Assembly (NCBI GenBank): GCA_018970085.1
Contig: JAGWXD010000002.1
Location: 86,980-150,979 of the forward strand
Source: Cyanobacteria bacterium REEB459
GTDB taxonomy: Bacteria > Cyanobacteriota > Cyanobacteriia > Phormidesmidales > Phormidesmidaceae
Length of the DNA: 64,000 nt
Direction of reading: 5' to 3'
This document shows positions 45,759 to 53,882 of the stretch, piece after piece. The notes beneath the pieces are model-generated. The model saw only the letters and a program-made list of their open reading frames with translations. It did not search any database and was not told the DNA's origin. The position numbers and the translations under genes are program-made. Numbering within the stretch: position 1 is the stretch's first letter; every line of letters starts with the position of its first letter.

Positions 45759-47456
45759 TTACCCTGGTTCAGCGATTTTGGTTTGATTGCGGCCTTCCTG
45801 TTTAGCCCGTAGGAGGGCCTGATCCGCTTGATTAATCAGGCTTTCCAGGGCGGGCACGGGGATATCAGGATGACCCATCCAGCTGGCTACCCCCAGGCTG
45901 ATGGTCACCTGCAAACACCCCTGGTCTGTTTTAAAGGGAGTGTCGGCAATGACTCGGCGGAGCCGTTCTGCTCCATGCCAGGCCTCGGTCTGGCTGGTTT
46001 CTGGCATTAGGACAATAAATTCTTCTCCCCCGTAACGGGCTAAAATATCGCTCTGGCGCAGGTTGCCCTTCAGCTGCAGCACCACGTCCCGCAAGACCTG
46101 ATCGCCAATCAAATGACCATGGGTGTCATTAATCACCTTAAAGTGGTCAATATCAATCAATAGCAGTGTCAAGAAGCGATTAAACCGCTTGGCCCTGGCC
46201 ATTTCTCGCTGGGTTAGTTCAAAGAAATGGCGACGATTATACACATGGGTGAGGGAATCTCGAATCGCCAACTCCTGCAACGCCAGCTGGGCTGCGCGAA
46301 TTTCAGTAAAGTCTTCTATGGCCCCTTCGTAGTAGGTGATCTGGCCCGTGCTATCGGTTACCGCTCGAGCCCTGACCCGAATCCACAGCGTCGGGCCGTC
46401 CTGACGAGATAGCTCTAACTCGCAATGCTTAACCAGGCCCGACTGGTTGAGGCAGTTCTGCCAGCCTTCTCGACTAGCGGTGGAGTCAATCAGAGGATTA
46501 GCCTGCAGAAAGGAGCCCCGATCTCGAAAGCCAAACATATGCACCAGGGCAGGATTAGCGTCTAGCAGGTTACCCTCAGGACTAAACCGGCATAGACCGA
46601 TGGGAACATGGTCAAACAGGCTGCGGTAGCGAGCTTCTGAATCCTTTAAATGATTTTCCATCTGTTTGCGCTCAGTGATATTGCGCATAAAGGTCAGGAC
46701 TGCGGGGCGATAATTAAATTCAATCACTGAGGCATGGAACTCAATGTCAATGATCTGACCGTTGTAGCATTTTAGTTGTTTTTCACTTTGACAGAGCTCG
46801 CCAATTTGGGCCTGGGGTTGGCCCCGACAGGCTAGCAGGTCCTGATAATCAAGATCGAGCAAGACTTCTTCCAATCGCATAGGCTGGTACTGGGCAATGG
46901 AAAACCCCAACCAGCTTTGAAAACAGCGATTGCAATAGACAATGCTACCTTCTTGAAAAATGGCCACGCCAATCTGAGCCTGTTCCACAATGTTGCGAAA
47001 TAACATTGGCACCTGCAAAACCTGGTAGTCAGACCAGGAGGGCGGCGGGGCAGGGCTGCCCTGATGGGGATCGGGCAAGCGGTCTTGATAGCGTAACTCA
47101 GCATCAATAACCGTCGCTGCCTCTAGATGATGGAGGGCGGCAACAAAATCGTCTTGAGCTTTGTAAAGCACACTCAATTGGCGGTGACAATCGTAACTCT
47201 GCTGGCTGTCACCCTGCTCCAGAGCAACGATCAGAGCCTCGTGGAAAGCAGCGATCGCCGGGGGAATCTGGCGCTGCTGCAGATGCACCGTCGCCACCTG
47301 CTTAAGAATCAATAGCTGGGCCTGGTGGTCATGGGTTTCCCTGGCTCTAGTCAGGGTTGCCTGTAGAAACTCCAGATCGCGGCTAGCCAGGACTGCCGTC
47401 AAATTCTGGCTAGCCGCACCAGATGAATTGGCAACAGCATCAGGGGAAAAAGTCAT
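45759..47456 (-). CDS. PAS-domain diguanylate cyclase
   Basis: 565 residues. The first 110 have helical repeat character (TPR-like, YDCHRQLSVLYKAQDDFVAA). Then come two PAS domains, about 155-275 (FRNIVEQAQIGVAIFQEGSI) and about 280-400 (RYRSLFDHVPIGLCRFSPEG), and a GGDEF domain (about 405-560, signature GGEEF in ARYGGEEFIVLMPE). RQSD sits five residues before GGEEF, the RxxD inhibitory site, so feedback by cyclic di-GMP is expected. The enzyme should make cyclic di-GMP in response to PAS-sensed signals such as redox or light. No EAL domain. Soluble; convergent with the sigma factor gene. A small hairpin (47473-47493) lies in its leader. Confidence 0.92.
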   Translation of the reverse strand: MTFSPDAVANSSGAASQNLTAVLASRDLEFLQATLTRARETHDHQAQLLILKQVATVHLQQRQIPPAIAAFHEALIVALEQGDSQQSYDCHRQLSVLYKAQDDFVAALHHLEAATVIDAELRYQDRLPDPHQGSPAPPPSWSDYQVLQVPMLFRNIVEQAQIGVAIFQEGSIVYCNRCFQSWLGFSIAQYQPMRLEEVLLDLDYQDLLACRGQPQAQIGELCQSEKQLKCYNGQIIDIEFHASVIEFNYRPAVLTFMRNITERKQMENHLKDSEARYRSLFDHVPIGLCRFSPEGNLLDANPALVHMFGFRDRGSFLQANPLIDSTASREGWQNCLNQSGLVKHCELELSRQDGPTLWIRVRARAVTDSTGQITYYEGAIEDFTEIRAAQLALQELAIRDSLTHVYNRRHFFELTQREMARAKRFNRFLTLLLIDIDHFKVINDTHGHLIGDQVLRDVVLQLKGNLRQSDILARYGGEEFIVLMPETSQTEAWHGAERLRRVIADTPFKTDQGCLQVTISLGVASWMGHPDIPVPALESLINQADQALLRAKQEGRNQTKIAEPG

Positions 47457-47848
47457 AGGGGTGAGGTTCGGTTCTGGGTAGATTTTACCCAGAGCTACAG
47501 CCGATCTCTAAAGCCATAAGGTTTTCGTTCTGTTTAGTCAGCCTGGCCATGACCGTCAGCCACCCCAGGGGCCAACCAACCTCTGGGGTGACCCTATCAT
47601 CTGCTCTGCGGCTAAGCTCAGAAAAGACTGAAAAGGCCGCCGAGGGGCTGGGCTTACCCTCGGGCTTGGGCAATTCTGGAGACATAACCCAACACACATA
47701 CCGTCAACAGCTAAAGTAAATCGAAAGTTTTCCACCCTGATGGAGATTTGGGTTTTAGGATACTCAAAGGAAATTCCAGGTCAAACGCTACGAGGGATAC
47801 TACTACTCCCGACTCAAAAACTTTTCGGTGCCCTGGTGGAGATTGGCT
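47457..47848. other. Intergenic region between the diguanylate cyclase and ctaC
   Basis: 392 bases between divergent genes. A hairpin TCTGGGTA-GATTT-TACCCAGA (47473-47493) lies close to the cyclase start. A 70-codon minus-strand frame (47485-47697) has no recognisable features. The ctaC promoter must be in the right half. Confidence 0.5.
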
Positions 47849-48883
47849 ATGCAACAGATTCCAGCCCCGTTGTGGACCCTTGTAATTGGTATTGGAGTGA
47901 CCCTGATCAGCCTCTGGCTGGGCCAGAATAACCATTGGTTACCCGAGCAGGCTTCAGAGCAGGCACCTTTGGTGGATGAACTGTTTAATGTCATGGTTAC
48001 CATTGGCACCGCCCTATTTATCGTGGTGCAGGGTGCGATTATCTACTCCCTAATTCGCTTCCGCCGCCGCCAGGGAGACCATAGCGATGGCCTACCAATT
48101 GAGGGAAATCTCCCTTTAGAAGCATTTTGGACTGCCATTCCCGCCATCATCGTGGTGGGTTTGAGCCTTTACAGCGTGGTTGTGTTTCAAGAAATGGGAG
48201 GGTTTTCCCCCGGTGGCCATCATCATGGCGGCACCATGGTAGCCCAGGCACCTCAATCCTCGGTTGTGGACGTACCCACTAATTTACTGGCCCAGGCCAA
48301 TGATGCCCAGGCTAATGATATTTACAGCCAAATGCAGGTCTATGGGTTTGGTGCGACTCCCGAAGAAGAGGGAAAGGCCCCCGATTTAACGGTGAATGTC
48401 ACCGGTATGCAATACGCCTGGATTTTTCGTTACCCCGATACCGGTATTGTTGACGGTGAGCTTCACTTGCCCGTGGGCCGAGATGTACAGCTTTTGATTC
48501 AAGCTCAGGATGTGATCCATTCCTTCTGGGTACCCCAATTTCGACTTAAGCAGGATGCCCTGCCGGGTCAACCGGCGGAGTTACGCTTTGTAGCCAGTCG
48601 CGAAGGCACCTATCCAGTGGTTTGTGCAGAACTCTGCGGTGCCTACCATGGCGGTATGCGCACTCAGGTAATTGTCCATTCCCAAGCTGACTACGAAACC
48701 TGGGTAAATAGCCGCCTAGCCCAGGCCCCTGGAGAGGCCGAGGGCCAAACTCTGGCGTTAGGTCATGGCCCCAAAGACCCCTTAGACCGGATCGCCGATC
48801 AGATCGCGATCGCTCCTCAGCAGATGGTCCGGTTAACCAATCAGCTCAAGCCCCATGCCGATGGCCTGCCCCAGAAGGGCTAA
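47849..48883 (+). CDS. ctaC: Cytochrome c oxidase subunit II
   Basis: CuA-carrying subunit of the aa3-type oxidase, which takes electrons from a lumenal or periplasmic donor. 344 residues from ATG 47849 (GGAG upstream; a GTG seven codons earlier is less likely). Two membrane helices, about 8-25 and 50-70. The C-terminal cupredoxin domain holds the CuA site: VVCAELCGAYHGGMRTQV with two Cys, His and Met, and the other His in DVIHSFWVPQFRLKQ. A His/Gly-rich and Asn/Gln-rich insertion (GGHHHGGTMVAQ, about 130-180) sits between the parts. First gene of ctaCDE. Confidence 0.95.
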   Translation: MQQIPAPLWTLVIGIGVTLISLWLGQNNHWLPEQASEQAPLVDELFNVMVTIGTALFIVVQGAIIYSLIRFRRRQGDHSDGLPIEGNLPLEAFWTAIPAIIVVGLSLYSVVVFQEMGGFSPGGHHHGGTMVAQAPQSSVVDVPTNLLAQANDAQANDIYSQMQVYGFGATPEEEGKAPDLTVNVTGMQYAWIFRYPDTGIVDGELHLPVGRDVQLLIQAQDVIHSFWVPQFRLKQDALPGQPAELRFVASREGTYPVVCAELCGAYHGGMRTQVIVHSQADYETWVNSRLAQAPGEAEGQTLALGHGPKDPLDRIADQIAIAPQQMVRLTNQLKPHADGLPQKG

Positions 48884-48941
48884 TCAACCCTGGATTAAGG
48901 GTTATCTGTGACTACTTTTTTAGCCGTTTTATATACCAACC

Positions 48942-50612
48942 ATGACATCAGCAGATTTACCCCTGAGTGCGCCAGTCGCCCCCTCCAGCCACGGACACCC
49001 TGACCGTTGGAAGTGGTATGACTATTTCACCTTTAATGTTGACCATAAGGTCATTGGCATCCAATACCTGGTATCGGCCTTTATTTTTTACCTGGTAGGG
49101 GGCTTTATGGCGGTGCTAATGCGCACAGAACTAGCCACCCCTGATTCTGACTTTATTAACCCCAATCTCTATAATGCCTTTTTGACCAATCACGGCACCA
49201 TTATGATCTTCCTCTGGATTATTCCAGCGGCGATCGGGGGTTTTGGTAATTATTTAATTCCGCTGATGATTGGGGCCCGCGACATGGCCTTCCCAAAGTT
49301 AAATGCCCTGGCCTTCTGGTTAATTCCTCCTGCTGGAGCCCTCTTAGTGGCCAGTTTCTTCTTTGGTGGAGCCCAGGCTGGGTGGACCTCCTATCCCCCC
49401 CTGAGTGAAATTACCGCCAACACGGCTCAAACCCTTTGGATTCTAGTAATTCTGCTGCTGGGCACCTCATCGATTTTAGGGTCTGTAAATTTTCTGGTGA
49501 CTATCTGGAAGATGCGGGTCCCCAGTTTGGGCTGGGGCCAATTACCCCTATTTTGTTGGGCCATGGTGGCCACAGCAGCTTTAGCCCTATTTTCTACCCC
49601 GGTGCTGGCGGCCGGCATGATTCTGCTGTTGTTTGACATCAATTTTGGTACGTCTTTTTATAAACCTGAAGGTGGCGGAGACGTGGTGGTATACCAGCAT
49701 CTGTTTTGGTTTTACTCGCACCCTGCCGTCTATTTGATGATTCTGCCGATCTTCGGGATTATGTCGGAAATTATTCCGGTCCATGCCCGCAAGCCTATTT
49801 TCGGCTACAAGGCGATCGCCTATTCCTCTATGACTATTTGCTTGGTGGGGCTGTTTGTTTGGGTTCACCACATGTTTACTAGTGGGACTGCCCCCTGGAT
49901 GCGAATTTTCTTCACCATTTCTACTTTGATTGTGGCCGTACCTACAGGCATCAAGATTTTCAGCTGGGTAGCGACTCTCTGGGGTGGCAAGATTCGATTT
50001 ACCACCGCTATGTTGTTTGCCGTTGGCCTGCTGTCGATGTTTGTCTTTGGCGGCCTCAGCGGCGTCACTCTGGGGGCTTCTGCCTTTGATATGCATGTCC
50101 ACGATACCTACTACGTGGTGGGTCATTTCCATTACGTGTTGTTTGGGGGCTCGGTGTTTGGGGTCTATGCGGCGGTATACCACTGGTTTCCCAAAATCAC
50201 TGGACGTTTACTGAATGAACGGCTGGGCCAAGTCCACTTTGTCCTAACTTTCATAGGTACTATTTTGACCTTTACCCCCATGCACCAGTTGGGTATGCAG
50301 GGCATGCCCCGCCGGGTGGCCATGTATGATCCCCAGTTTACCGGGCTGAATCAACTGGTTACCCTGGGGGCTTATATCCTGGCTGTATCGGTAATTCCCT
50401 TCTACATCAACATTATTTGGAGCTGGATCAAAGGCCCTGTAGCCGGTCCGAATCCCTGGAACGCCCTCACCCTGGAGTGGACGACCGCCTCACCTCCGAT
50501 TATTGAAAATTGGGAGGTTCTGCCGGTGGTCACCCGCCCACCCTACGACTACGGTCAAGCGCCGGCGGAGCCTGCCGCCAACCAGGAGTCTCTACTGAGC
50601 AATCCCCACTAG
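48942..50612 (+). CDS. ctaD: Cytochrome c oxidase subunit I, A2 type
   Basis: 556 residues, twelve membrane helices, holds heme a, heme a3 and CuB. The low-spin heme ligand His84 is in TNHGTIMIFLW. CuB ligands are His260 in FWFYSHPAVY, whose Tyr264 makes the His-Tyr cross-link, and His309-His310 in WVHHMF. His395 and His397 (VVGHFHYVL) bind heme a3 and heme a. The usual proton-channel Glu of HPEVY is Ala here, replaced by the Tyr-Ser pair before His260; this is the A2-type arrangement known for cyanobacterial aa3 enzymes. The gene starts 58 bases after ctaC. Confidence 0.97.
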   Translation: MTSADLPLSAPVAPSSHGHPDRWKWYDYFTFNVDHKVIGIQYLVSAFIFYLVGGFMAVLMRTELATPDSDFINPNLYNAFLTNHGTIMIFLWIIPAAIGGFGNYLIPLMIGARDMAFPKLNALAFWLIPPAGALLVASFFFGGAQAGWTSYPPLSEITANTAQTLWILVILLLGTSSILGSVNFLVTIWKMRVPSLGWGQLPLFCWAMVATAALALFSTPVLAAGMILLLFDINFGTSFYKPEGGGDVVVYQHLFWFYSHPAVYLMILPIFGIMSEIIPVHARKPIFGYKAIAYSSMTICLVGLFVWVHHMFTSGTAPWMRIFFTISTLIVAVPTGIKIFSWVATLWGGKIRFTTAMLFAVGLLSMFVFGGLSGVTLGASAFDMHVHDTYYVVGHFHYVLFGGSVFGVYAAVYHWFPKITGRLLNERLGQVHFVLTFIGTILTFTPMHQLGMQGMPRRVAMYDPQFTGLNQLVTLGAYILAVSVIPFYINIIWSWIKGPVAGPNPWNALTLEWTTASPPIIENWEVLPVVTRPPYDYGQAPAEPAANQESLLSNPH

Positions 50613-50681
50613 TGTCGCCGGTGACCCTGGCAGCAGTTTGCCAGCTGAATCTGGTTGGCCCCAATCCCCCCTATTTGATCT

Positions 50682-51281
50682 ATGCAAACCACCCTTGACT
50701 CCCATACCCCCAGTGTTGCCCACCCAGATGGCCATCAAGATCTGCGCGTGGTGGGATTACTCACTTTTTTGGCCTCAGAGTTTTTGATGTTCTGCGGCTT
50801 TTTCGCGGTGTTTCTAGTGTTTAGAAGTGCCGTAGCCCAATGGCCTCCTGAGGATACTGAGGTGGAATTACTCTTGCCTGCCATTAATACGGTCATTCTA
50901 GTTGCCAGTAGTTGGGTCATTAATCTGGGCACCCGGGCAATCAAAAAAAATGACCTGGCGGGTTTACGTCTTTGGTTCGGCGTTACCGTGGCCATGGGCG
51001 CTGTGTTTCTGGTGGGCCAGGTTTATGAGTATATGAACCTGGGCTACGGGCTCACCACTAATCTGTTCAGTAATTGTTTCTATTTGATGACCGGTTTCCA
51101 TGGGCTGCATGTATTTATTGGGCTGCTGCTGATTCTAGGGGTATTGTGGCGATCTCGGCGACCCAACCATTACAGCGACTTAACCCATACCGGCCCAGAA
51201 ATGGCAGAAGTCTACTGGCACTTTGTTGATGTGGTCTGGATTGTGCTATTTGCCCTGGTTTATTTGCTAACTCTGATTTAG
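50682..51281 (+). CDS. ctaE: Cytochrome c oxidase subunit III
   Basis: 199 residues with five membrane helices, the short form found in bacterial aa3 oxidases. Blocks ASEFLMFCGFFAVFLVFRSA, ASSWVINLGTRAIKKNDLAG and FYLMTGFHGLHVFIGLLLIL (with the conserved GFHGLHV) and the final EVYWHFVDVVWIVLFALVYL are typical. ATG 50682, 69 bases after ctaD. It completes ctaCDE; ctaA and ctaB (heme a synthesis) are not in the window. Two hairpins follow. Confidence 0.95.
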   Translation: MQTTLDSHTPSVAHPDGHQDLRVVGLLTFLASEFLMFCGFFAVFLVFRSAVAQWPPEDTEVELLLPAINTVILVASSWVINLGTRAIKKNDLAGLRLWFGVTVAMGAVFLVGQVYEYMNLGYGLTTNLFSNCFYLMTGFHGLHVFIGLLLILGVLWRSRRPNHYSDLTHTGPEMAEVYWHFVDVVWIVLFALVYLLTLI

Positions 51282-51332
51282 AGAGTCCTATCTCCAGGGA
51301 TAACTCCAGCATAAGACGGCTTACAGCCGCTA

Positions 51333-51350
51333 GGGTCTGCCCTCAGACCC
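51333..51350. terminator. Hairpin after ctaE
   Basis: GGGTCTG (51333-51339), loop CCCT, CAGACCC (51344-51350): a perfect 7-base stem 51 bases past the ctaE stop. A second palindrome GGGTGATCACCC (51400-51411) follows before the convergent TauE/SafE gene. Confidence 0.6.
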
Positions 51351-51425
51351 ATAAGCCTGTGGACTTCATCTAGACGGTTCTCTCTGGGTTCCCCCTGAGG
51401 GGTGATCACCCTTGCTCCGGCTGGA

Positions 51426-52163
51426 TTAACTACTCAAGATCAACTTACAGCCGGCGATGGTCAATACCACCGATAGCAACAACGAAATTGCCCCTACTGC
51501 CAAGCGACGACTACCGAGCTGTGAACCCAGACTACCGCCGATTATCGCAGCTCCAGCCAGACTCCAGGCAACCGATGGAATCGGTTGCCCACTAACGACA
51601 TGGCCACTCAGTCCGGCGATTGAATTAATCAGAATAAACAGAGCCGAAACCGCCGCCGCCGAACGGGTCTGAGCCCAGCCCCGCAACAACAAGAGTGGAG
51701 TCAGGAAAATGCCTCCCCCTGTGCCGGTGAGGCCAGCCACCATACCAATACCTGCGCCCGCCACCAGGGCTGTGGTGGGCGTAGGCGGGCTAACCTGGGG
51801 CAGGTCGCTGCGGCGAAAACCTAGGCGTAGGGCAGATAACAGCAGCACGACGCCAAGCAGAGGCTTGAAAATCTCCACTGGTAGGTGCAGGTAGCCCCCT
51901 AGAAAGGCCATGGGCACCGAGAGCAAGGCAAAGGGCCAGAACAAACTCCAGCAGAAGTGTCCAGCTCGCCCAAATTGCACGGTGCTGATCACAGCCACCA
52001 GAATATTAAGCACCAGCGCAGTGGGCTTGATTAGCCCGGTGGTAAAGCCACCGAGTGTCATCACAGCAATATAGCCCGATGCCCCAGCGTGGCCCACACA
52101 GGAGTAGAGTAAGGCAATCAAACCAATGGCCAGGGAAATGGCCACCAACTGGGGGTAATCCAT
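51426..52163 (-). CDS. Sulfite exporter TauE/SafE family protein
   Basis: 245 residues, about seven or eight membrane helices. The two repeated halves of the TauE/SafE (Pfam TauE) fold are seen: LLYSCVGHAGASGYIAVMTL in the first and AGAGIGMVAGLTGTGGGIFL in the second. These proteins export small anions such as sulfite, sulfoacetate or other sulfur compounds. Substrate not fixed. It is unrelated to the partial UreH-like gene at the left edge of the window except by common name. It follows the folP-like gene on the same strand after 29 bases, so it could be the last gene of that transcript. Confidence 0.88.
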   Translation of the reverse strand: MDYPQLVAISLAIGLIALLYSCVGHAGASGYIAVMTLGGFTTGLIKPTALVLNILVAVISTVQFGRAGHFCWSLFWPFALLSVPMAFLGGYLHLPVEIFKPLLGVVLLLSALRLGFRRSDLPQVSPPTPTTALVAGAGIGMVAGLTGTGGGIFLTPLLLLRGWAQTRSAAAVSALFILINSIAGLSGHVVSGQPIPSVAWSLAGAAIIGGSLGSQLGSRRLAVGAISLLLSVVLTIAGCKLILSS

Positions 52164-52192
52164 AGAGATCTCCTGGATCAGACCTGTAGAAG

Positions 52193-53002
52193 CTAGCTTA
52201 GCAGCCTGACCAAATCGGCAGCTAGTTCAACATCATGGACCCTGATCAAGTCGGCACCATACTCAACAGCCAGGGTGATATAGGCTGCCACCCAGTTCAA
52301 GCCAGGCTTTTTGCGCGGGATCGGAATCAGTACGGGATAGTTGAGTTGCTTAAGAAGAGGCGTATCTCGAATAACCGCTAACTGTTGTCGTGTATAGGCT
52401 TGATAATCTACCTGATAATTAATGGCAATCCCCGGATCAACAATTAGCTGATCAATACCCTGCTGACGAAAGTCTTGAATCCGAGCCTTGAGGATTTCAA
52501 CTGTTTTGTGAGCCTTATTCTCTTCGATCTTCAGCTCTCCCACCTCCAGGGGGGTTCTGGCCTCAACATAGACTGGAATCACAGGACACCGATGGTGTTT
52601 GACCAGCTCTACCATGGCCGGCTGAGTCAATCCGCTAGTATCGTTAATAATCGCTGCCCCATGGTCAAGGGCCGCTGCGGCCACCTCTGGCTTCCAGGTA
52701 TCTACAGAAACCATAAAGTCTGCCGCTACCAAGAGCTTTAAAGCAGGAAGCAGGCGGTCTATTTCCTGTTCAGGGGTTAGCAGCTGATTCTCATAGTGGG
52801 AAGACTGGGCACCGAGATCAATCAAATCAGCCCCCCATTCACGGTAAGCTATAGCCATGGTTAAAGCCTCCCCTGGACTGTGGGTTACGGTGTGTTTTTG
52901 CTGAGAATCGTGAGAGAGGTTAATCACCCCCATAATGTGGGTTTTATTGCGGGTAAAGTCTAAGGTGCCCTGACTGGTCTTGAGAATACGGGTGTGAGTC
53001 AT
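52193..53002 (-). CDS. Divergent dihydropteroate synthase-like protein (FolP2-like)
   Basis: 269 residues, a TIM barrel of the dihydropteroate synthase family. The pterin-site residues are in place: Asn28 (MGVINLSHDS), Asp62 (IDLGAQSS), Asp101 (VSVDTWKPEV), Asn120 (INDTSG), Asp189 (VDPGIAI), Lys231/232 (IPRKKPG) and R-V-H at 254-256 (IRVHDV). The two mobile loops that bind Mg-pyrophosphate and p-aminobenzoate differ: TPDSFSDGG is here SHDSQQKHT, and ESTRPG is here QSSHYE, with the Thr-Arg pair lost. True dihydropteroate synthesis is therefore doubtful. Its SDR neighbour ends 19 bases upstream on the same strand. ATG 53002 preferred over TTG 53011. Confidence 0.75.
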   Translation of the reverse strand: MTHTRILKTSQGTLDFTRNKTHIMGVINLSHDSQQKHTVTHSPGEALTMAIAYREWGADLIDLGAQSSHYENQLLTPEQEIDRLLPALKLLVAADFMVSVDTWKPEVAAAALDHGAAIINDTSGLTQPAMVELVKHHRCPVIPVYVEARTPLEVGELKIEENKAHKTVEILKARIQDFRQQGIDQLIVDPGIAINYQVDYQAYTRQQLAVIRDTPLLKQLNYPVLIPIPRKKPGLNWVAAYITLAVEYGADLIRVHDVELAADLVRLLS

Positions 53003-53021
53003 GGAAGTCAACGGTTAAACA

Positions 53022-53786
53022 TCAGCAAAATAAAGTACGACCGCCATCAACCGTAATTATCTGACCGGTTATGTAATTAGCATCTTGAGCTAGAAATAGA
53101 ACCGTCTTGGCAATGTCCATCGGTTCACCCATGTGGGATAAACAGGTTCTTTGAGCCATGAGATCGGCAGTCTGCATATCCATACTCTCACCGTCGGGTA
53201 ATAAAATTAATCCTGGCGCAACAGCATTAACCCTGACCCTGGGGCCTAATTCCTTGGCCAGGGTCTTGGTAACCATAATTAAACTACTTTTAGAAATACT
53301 ATAAGTAGAATAGCGACATAGGGGAAGAGTTGCATATATATCACAAAGATTAACCATAAACTGAAAGTAGTCTGGAAAATTCAAGGCAGCCAGCTGGGCT
53401 AAAAAGAACGGAGTTTTACCATGGCAATTAAGTAGCCTATCCCACTGTCCTGAGAGGTCTTCAAGGTTAGTATCGAGCAACTCGGTAGGCTCGAACATAG
53501 AGGCATTATGAACTATTCCATCGAGCCTGCCCCAGCGATCTTTAATAGCGGTAACGACGTCTACAGCAATGAAAGAGTCAGTTAAATCTGCTTGCACTAG
53601 ACTGGCAGAATTAGACCGTTTGTGGTTAAGTTCTTCGACAAACTCTTCTGCCTCAACCCGGGAATGGTTAAAGTGAATAGCTACACTGAATCCCCGCTCA
53701 TGAAGTAGGCTAGAAATTACCCTACCAATTCGTTTTGCACCCCCTGTAATTAAGACCACAGGCTCTACCGACACAGATAAACTCAT
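53022..53786 (-). CDS. FolM/PTR1-like short-chain reductase (probable pteridine reductase)
   Basis: 254 residues, an SDR. The cofactor motif TGGAKRIGRVISSLL with Arg at the second variable position is typical of the FolM and PTR1 reductases that act on dihydropterins or dihydrofolate. HNASMFEPTELL (93-104) and YSISKSSLI with Tyr162 and Lys166 are the other SDR signatures. The C-terminal ITGQIITVDGGRTL matches as well. A GTG 17 codons further up is possible but lies 5 bases from a TATAAT-like sequence, so ATG 53786 is taken. It is upstream of the FolP2-like gene and divergent from the GT81 gene; the region is AT-rich. Confidence 0.75.
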   Translation of the reverse strand: MSLSVSVEPVVLITGGAKRIGRVISSLLHERGFSVAIHFNHSRVEAEEFVEELNHKRSNSASLVQADLTDSFIAVDVVTAIKDRWGRLDGIVHNASMFEPTELLDTNLEDLSGQWDRLLNCHGKTPFFLAQLAALNFPDYFQFMVNLCDIYATLPLCRYSTYSISKSSLIMVTKTLAKELGPRVRVNAVAPGLILLPDGESMDMQTADLMAQRTCLSHMGEPMDIAKTVLFLAQDANYITGQIITVDGGRTLFC

Positions 53787-53882
53787 AGGGCTATTTACTG
53801 TCCCTCGCAATAATGGCAGGTAATGGCGATCAAACACTTTCCATTATAGTACTTGTATGGTCAAGAAACCAATCCTACAACG
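53787..53882. promoter_or_regulatory. Compact divergent promoter region, SDR and GT81 genes
   Basis: Only 96 bases separate the two proposed starts. On the minus strand a TATAAT-like box (about 53841-53846) precedes the SDR gene. No clear Shine-Dalgarno is present for either gene. This spacing suggests joint control of the two transcripts. Confidence 0.4.

Noticed and set aside
47485..47697. 70-codon minus-strand frame upstream of ctaC
   Set aside because: No family resemblance, and it lies in the promoter region of two divergent genes.
49587..50183. 198-codon open frame antisense to ctaD
   Set aside because: The opposite-strand ctaD is certain; the antisense product is rich in His, Asn and Arg as expected from a shadow frame.
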